Shown here: piece after piece, positions 59,515 through 64,000 of the stretch
Position numbering within the stretch: the stretch's first letter is position 1
Layout of the letters: every line of letters starts with the position of its first letter
DNA from: Terricaulis sp.
Lineage (GTDB): Bacteria > Pseudomonadota > Alphaproteobacteria > Caulobacterales > Aquidulcibacteraceae
Direction of reading: 5' to 3'
DNA: 64,000 nucleotides
Assembly (NCBI GenBank): GCA_024707365.1
Contig: JANPZV010000001.1
Span: forward strand, 1 to 64,000
Program-made: the position numbers and the translations under genes
Notes under the pieces: model-generated
What the model was told of the DNA's origin: nothing
What the model saw: the letters and a program-made list of their open reading frames with translations, nothing else
Databases searched by the model: none

Positions 59515-60326
59515 TGGGCGGGCAATTCCCCACTCGCTTCAAGTTCGATCGGGCCTGTCATCAGCACTCTATCATCGCCGGCGCGCCACTCAATCTGCAG
59601 TGATCCGCCATCGACCAGCACCTCGACCTTGCGCCCGGTGCGCCCCTGGCGATGGGCCGCCACCACCGCCGCGCACGCGCCGGTGCCGCACGCCTTGGTG
59701 AGCCCGGCCCCGCGCTCCCACACGCGCAGGCGCATCTGCTCGAGCGAGCGCACCTCGGCGAAGCCGACATTCACCCGCTCAGGGAACATCGGGTCATGCT
59801 CGATCTTCGGCCCCAGCGTTTCGATCGGCGCCGCGCGCACGTCATTGACGAAGAACACCACATGCGGATTGCCCATGTTTACAGCGCCCGGCCCCTCAAG
59901 GCCGCCGGCGCTGAACGCCATGCGGTCGGTTTCCATCGGCTGCGCCAGCGGGATTTCCTCCCAGCGCAATAAAGGCGAGCCCATATCGACGGTGATGATC
60001 TGCGGCCCCGCGCGTTCGGCATAGAGCATGCCGGCCGGGGTTTCGATGCGGCGCGAGGCGGCCCCGCCCTCTTCCATCAGCAGCCAAGCCACGCAGCGCG
60101 TGGCGTTGCCGCACGCCTCCACCGACCCGCCATCCTGGTTCCAGATGCGCATGAACGCATCGCCCCGGATCGAGCGCTCCAGCGCGATCACCTGATCGGC
60201 GCCAAGGCCAGTTTTTCGATCGGCGATGGCCCGCGCCTGGGCTTCCGACAGCGGCAGCGCCCCGCGCGAACGGGCGTCGATAATCACGAAATCGTTGCCG
60301 CAGCCGTTCATCTTGAAATAGCGCAT
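59511..60326 (-). CDS. dapF: Diaminopimelate epimerase
   Basis: Converts LL- to meso-diaminopimelate for lysine and peptidoglycan. 271 residues, two mirrored lobes. The start MRYFKMNGCGNDFVIIDAR is typical. The catalytic Cys pair lies in SVEACGNATRCVAWL and LTKACGTGACAAVVAAH. Substrate loops are WNQDGGSVEACGNA and VNMGNPHVVFFV. The start ATG 60326 is divergent from the prolyl oligopeptidase gene over 129 bp. It complements dapA in this window. Confidence 0.96.
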   Translation of the reverse strand: MRYFKMNGCGNDFVIIDARSRGALPLSEAQARAIADRKTGLGADQVIALERSIRGDAFMRIWNQDGGSVEACGNATRCVAWLLMEEGGAASRRIETPAGMLYAERAGPQIITVDMGSPLLRWEEIPLAQPMETDRMAFSAGGLEGPGAVNMGNPHVVFFVNDVRAAPIETLGPKIEHDPMFPERVNVGFAEVRSLEQMRLRVWERGAGLTKACGTGACAAVVAAHRQGRTGRKVEVLVDGGSLQIEWRAGDDRVLMTGPIELEASGELPAQ

Positions 60327-60455
60327 GCCCCCTATCTAGGACGCTTCGGCGCCCAACGCACCCCCGGCGAACGGCGCCGTCGAGACGATGAACCGCGCTT
60401 CACTTTCGCTTCCCCCTCTGCTTTTTAGGTTGCTGCCATTTTTGAGAGGGATCAC

Positions 60456-62541
60456 ATGCGCCAGTTTTTCGCTGCGGCCTTCGGGGCGTTCGCACTCGCC
60501 GCCTGCGCCTCTTCGCCCGCCGCCACGGAAACCCATCGCATGACTGAAGATCCCTACCTTTGGCTGGAAGATATTGAAGGCGAGCGCGCGCTTGCCTGGG
60601 TGCGCGAGCAGAACGCGCGCTCGCTGGCGGTGCTGGAGGCCGACCCGCGCTATGCGGCGCTCTACGCCGACGCTTCGGCCATCGCCAATAATCGCGACCG
60701 GCTCCCGCTCGGCAGCGTGCGCGGCGGGCATTATTACAATTTCTGGCAGGACGCGACGCACGTGCGCGGCATTTGGCGGCGCGCGACGCTGGCCTCCTTC
60801 AGCGCCGGCGCGCCGGTTTGGGAAACGCTGCTCGACATCGACGCGCTGGCCCAGGCCGAGAACGCCAATTGGGTCTATAAGGGCGCGAACTGCCTTCAGA
60901 ACCGCTGCATGGTCGCGCTCTCCGATGGCGGGCGCGACGCCGCCGAATGGCGCGAATTCGACACCGAAACGCGCAGCTTCGTCAGCGGCGGCTTTGCCGT
61001 GCCCACAGCCAAATCATCGCTCGCCTGGGTTGATCACAACACCCTGCTCGTCGCCACCGATTGGGGCGAAGGCTCCATGACCGAGAGCGGCTACGCCTAT
61101 ATCGTCAAGCGCTGGACGCGCGGAACCCCGCTTTCAAGCTCGGTGGAGGTGCTGCGCGGCCAGCCTTCGGATGTGGCCGTGTTCGCGGGCGTGCTTGAGG
61201 ATGTGGATGGATCGCGCCTGCCGATCGCGATCGAGGCCGACACCTTCTTCGAGATCCAAAAACTGGCGCCTGGACGGCGCAGCCCCGCAGCACATCGCCC
61301 TGCCGAACAAGGCCAGCATCCAGGGGCTTTTCAGAGGCAATCTGGTGTTCACGCTGGAAGAAGCGTGGAACGGCTTGCCGCAAGGGGCGCTCGCCTCCTA
61401 TCCGCTCGCGCAAACCGGCGCGGCCGCGCCCGCGGCGCAACTGATCTTTGCGCCCAATGCGCGCCAATCGATCGAAGGCGTTTCAATCACGCGCGATGCG
61501 GTGCTTGTGGCAGGCTTTGAGAATGTGCGCGGGCGCATGCTGCGCTTTGCGTGGGAGAACGGCGCCTGGACGCAAAGCGCGCTCGATCTGCCCGCGACCG
61601 GCTCGATCGGCACGGCCGGCGCATCGCCCACCGAGAGCGCGGCGTTTGCGGTGTATGAGGATTTCATCACCCCGCCGACGCTCTTTGCGCTTGAGAACAA
61701 CGCCACCGCCGCGCGCGCCATCCGCTCGCTGCCGCCGCTGTTTGATGCGTCGTCCTACGTGACCGAGCAATTCGAGGCCGTGAGCGCCGACGGCGTGCGC
61801 GTGCCTTATTTTGTGATCCGCGCGCGCGACATTGAACTCAACGGCGAGAACCCGACGCTGCTTTACGCCTATGGCGGCTTTCAAGTGTCGATGACGCCGG
61901 GCTACAGCGCCAATGTCGGCAAGCTCTGGCTCGATCATGGCGGCGTCTATGTGATGGCCAATATTCGCGGCGGCGGTGAATTTGGCCCCGCCTGGCACCA
62001 GGCTGGGCTCAAGACCAATCGCCAAGTCATCTACGATGATTTCTACGCGGTGGAGCGCGATCTGGTTGAGCGCGGCATCACCAGCCCGCGCCGGCTCGGC
62101 ATTCAGGGCGGCTCCAATGGCGGATTGCTGATGGGCGTCATGCTCAATCAGCACCCGGAAATGATCAACGCCGCCATCGTGCAAGTGCCGCTGCTCGATA
62201 TGCTGCGCTACGATCAGCTGCTCGCCGGCGCATCATGGGTTGATGAATATGGCTCGCCCTCCGTGCCGGAAGAGCGCGCGTATCTGGAAACCATGTCGCC
62301 CTACCAGAACCTGCGCCAGCGCGATGATTTCCCGCTGCCGTTCGTGCTCACCTCCACCAAGGACGATCGCGTCCATCCTGGCCATGCCCGCAAGTATGTG
62401 GCGCGGCTGATGGAATTGGGCATGCCCGTGCTTTATTACGAGAATATCGATGGCGGCCATTCGGCGGCGGCCAATCTCAATGAAGCGGCCCGGCGCCGGG
62501 CGCTCGAATATGTCTATCTCATGCAGCGCCTGATGGATTAA
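60456..62541 (+). CDS. Prolyl oligopeptidase family serine peptidase, lipoprotein (frameshifted)
   Basis: S9A peptidase of about 694 residues. Lipoprotein signal MRQFFAAAFGAFALAAC. An N-terminal DPYLWLEDIEGERALAWVRE leads into a seven-bladed propeller (about 70-400). A frame break near 61272 joins the two track ORFs. The hydrolase domain holds the catalytic Ser in GIQGGSNGGLLMGVML, Asp in TSTKDDRVHPGHARKY and His in DGGHSAAANL. It cleaves proline-containing peptides, probably in the periplasm. The stop codon TAA (62539-62541) is the left edge of repeat copy B. Confidence 0.93.
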
Positions 62542-62706
62542 AGCAACGGACTTTAAATTCGCCTCAGTCCGATGGCGGGCTCCGAGCGAATTTAAAGTCC
62601 ATAAGTTGCTTTAGAAACATTTGAATCTAAAGCGTCTTTGAGGACTTAAATGCGACGCGGGTGGTTGATCCATCGTTTGGGTCGCATTTAAGTCCCGACG
62701 CTTTAG
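62539..62706 (+). repeat. Paired-hairpin repeat element, copy B
   Basis: Same two hairpins, spacing and orientation as 44673-44840. All four arms and both asymmetric bulges (ATAA; TTTGA) are identical to copy A. The roughly ten differences are confined to the loops, the spacer and the outermost base. It starts in the stop codon of the prolyl oligopeptidase gene and ends 20 bases before the next ATG. Confidence 0.95.
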
Positions 62707-62726
62707 GCTGAAGCCTCGGAGACCTC

Positions 62727-63062
62727 ATGAACATCGCGCGCGCGGCCATCGGCATACTCGGGCTCGCCCTTTTGGGGCTGATCATCTGGGCGTTCACCGC
62801 CCAGCAGGATCTGCACGGCAGCTTCTTTGATCAAGCCGCCGTGCTGCTCACGCTGCCCTGGGGCGTTGTCGGCATCGCGGACCTTTTGGTCGGCTTTATC
62901 CTGTTTGCGGTGCTGGTGTTCTTGACCGAGCGCTCTTTGCTCGTGGCCGCGCTGTGGGCCGCGCCCGTGCTTGTGCTCGGCAATGTGTGGGCGGCGGTTT
63001 GGTTTGTCATCCGCCTGCCGCATCTGGCCAAGCAGCTCTCTAAGCCGGATTGGCCGTCTTAA
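62727..63062 (+). CDS. Small membrane protein, DUF1475-like
   Basis: 111 residues with three predicted membrane helices: IGILGLALLGLIIWAFTA, TLPWGVVGIADLLVGFILFA (continuing VLVFL) and ALWAAPVLVLGNVWAAVWFV. The second-helix pattern PWGVVGIADLLVGF followed by a charged turn TERS resembles DUF1475 proteins. Function unknown. The ATG has GGAG upstream and lies just after repeat copy B. The last 23 bases overlap the convergent oxyR gene. Confidence 0.75.
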   Translation: MNIARAAIGILGLALLGLIIWAFTAQQDLHGSFFDQAAVLLTLPWGVVGIADLLVGFILFAVLVFLTERSLLVAALWAAPVLVLGNVWAAVWFVIRLPHLAKQLSKPDWPS

Positions 63063-63972
63063 AGAGATCGCGCAGCAGGCTCGCCAAAAGCCGCGCTTCT
63101 TCCTCACGCTGGCCGCCCTCGCGCCAGGCGACGCCAATGGAGCGGCCCACGATCGGCTCGGCGAACGGGCGCATCTCCACATGCGCGCCCGCGGCCGCGC
63201 CGCCCTCTGCGGCGATCTTCGGCAGCAGCGTCACGCCCATGCCGCCCGCCACCATCTGCACCAGCGTCGCCAAGCTTGTGGCGCCCACGTCAGCCGCGCG
63301 CCGGCCCGGCTCAGAGCGGCAAACGCTCAGCGCATGCTCGCGCAAGCAATGGCCGTCCTCGAGCAGCAGCACCTCCTCGTCTTTGAGGTGGCCCGGCTCC
63401 AAATCGTTGCGCGCCGCCAGCGGATGGCCCTCCGGGCAAAGCAGGAAAAACTCATCCTCCGCCACCGGCACGCTGGCGACGCCATGGGCGCTGTAGGGCA
63501 GCGCGATCACCGCCGCATCCAGCGTGCGCGCGCGCAGCCCTTCAGCCAGACGCCCGGTTAAATCCTCGCGCAATTGCAGCCGCAGCCCAGGAAAACGCTT
63601 GCGCAGCAAAGGCAAAACCCGCGGCAGCAAAAACGGCGCGATCGTCGGGATCGCGCCGAGCCGGAACACGCCGCTGAACGGCCTGCCCGCCGCCTGCACC
63701 GCGCGCACCAAATCCTCGACCTCGCGCAGCGTCCGCGCCGCGCGCTCCGCCGCTTCGGCGCCCGCCGCCGTCAACACCGCGCCGCTGCGGCCGCGCTCCA
63801 CCAAGATCGCGCCCAGCGCGGCCTCAAGTTCCTTGATGCCGGCCGAGAGCGTCGGCTGGGTGACGCCCACCGCCTCGGCGGCCGCGACGAAACTGCCCTC
63901 AGCCTGGACAGCAGTGAGAAATTGGAGCTGCCGCAGCGTCGGCAGCGACGAAGCTGGAATTCGATCGTCCAT
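63040..63972 (-). CDS. oxyR: Hydrogen peroxide sensor OxyR (LysR family)
   Basis: 310 residues. The LysR winged-helix N-terminus is LRQLQFLTAVQAEGSFVAAAEAVGVTQPTLSAGIKELE. The regulatory domain contains LLEDGHCLREHALSVCRSE. The two Cys with eight residues between correspond to Cys199 and Cys208 of E. coli OxyR, which form the peroxide-sensing disulphide. It activates catalase or peroxidase genes when oxidised. The start ATG 63972 lies inside an OxyR-type box that continues to the window end, so autoregulation is likely. A divergent target gene probably lies just beyond 64000. Confidence 0.92.
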   Translation of the reverse strand: MDDRIPASSLPTLRQLQFLTAVQAEGSFVAAAEAVGVTQPTLSAGIKELEAALGAILVERGRSGAVLTAAGAEAAERAARTLREVEDLVRAVQAAGRPFSGVFRLGAIPTIAPFLLPRVLPLLRKRFPGLRLQLREDLTGRLAEGLRARTLDAAVIALPYSAHGVASVPVAEDEFFLLCPEGHPLAARNDLEPGHLKDEEVLLLEDGHCLREHALSVCRSEPGRRAADVGATSLATLVQMVAGGMGVTLLPKIAAEGGAAAGAHVEMRPFAEPIVGRSIGVAWREGGQREEEARLLASLLRDLFKTANPA

Positions 63973-63996
63973 AGACCATCTCTATTGAATGGAGAT
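63971..63996. promoter_or_regulatory. Putative OxyR-binding site overlapping the oxyR start
   Basis: ATAG-ACCATCT-CTAT-TGAATGG-AGAT matches the spacing of the OxyR motif ATAG-N7-CTAT-N7-ATAG-N7-CTAT for its first three quarters (third quarter AGAT instead of ATAG). The fourth would fall beyond the window end. It begins in the oxyR ATG itself. Confidence 0.6.
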
Positions 63997-64000
63997 CGAT

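Overview
The window is high-GC, gene-dense bacterial chromosome. Gene content and order point to an alphaproteobacterium, most likely Caulobacterales/Hyphomonadaceae-like. Examples are glyA-nrdR-rib-nusB-thiL, recO-era-rnc-lepB-acpS-pdxJ-pyrE next to rpoZ-rsh, ssb-gyrA-coaD-PPIase-queA-tgt, MucR, 5-aminolevulinate synthase (C4 haem pathway) and a GTTC-N7-GTTC LexA box. A MotB stator gene suggests a motile cell. No tRNA, rRNA, prophage, CRISPR array or transposase gene was seen. This is core chromosome, and the main mobile signal is short palindromic repeats.

Layout: 1-0.5 kb, broken end of an outer-membrane beta-barrel gene. 0.6-4.5 kb, H+-pyrophosphatase, an exported unknown and thiL. 4.6-12 kb, nusB-ribH-ribBA-ribE-ribD(reductase only), an exported sialate O-acetylesterase-like enzyme, nrdR and glyA, all leftward. 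12-15.3 kb, mucR and divergent hemA/hemB. 15.3-19.7 kb, an unknown gene, a 700-bp repeat-rich gap, a pseudo-receiver protein, a beta-hydroxyacid dehydrogenase plus flavin reductase, and motB. 19.9-23 kb, padR-pspC and M48 protease-lemA. 23-30.4 kb, parC, recO, era, rnc, lepB, acpS, pdxJ, pyrE. 30.5-38.5 kb, M3 peptidase, rsh, rpoZ, folK, type-5 UDG, TPR lipoprotein, smpB, dapA. 38.6-49.4 kb, lytic transglycosylase, threonine dehydratase, hrpB, lipoprotein, tgt, queA, HD protein, two cyclophilins, coaD. 49.4-64 kb, gyrA, sodC, LLM oxidoreductase, ssb, a LexA-box region, ygiD-uvrA, lipoproteins, dapF, prolyl oligopeptidase, a small membrane protein and OxyR.

Many genes are chained by 1-4 base stop/start overlaps (GTGA, ATGA, TGATG), which gives long co-translated operons. 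Themes are cofactor supply (riboflavin, haem, PLP, CoA, folate), tRNA modification (queuosine), DNA topology and repair (gyrA, parC, uvrA, ssb, recO, UDG), stress control (rsh, OxyR, PadR/PspC) and envelope lipoproteins.

Two things stand out. First, a 168-bp element made of two structurally matching hairpins in inverted orientation (a BIME-like pair) occurs nearly identically at 44.7 and 62.6 kb. A deletion remnant lies at 52.85 kb. These copies supply stop codons or protein tails to neighbouring genes. Second, about 20 otherwise conserved genes carry single-base frameshifts, densest in the first 1.1 kb. This looks like residual sequencing error rather than gene decay. Frameshifted genes are annotated at full length and the approximate break is given.
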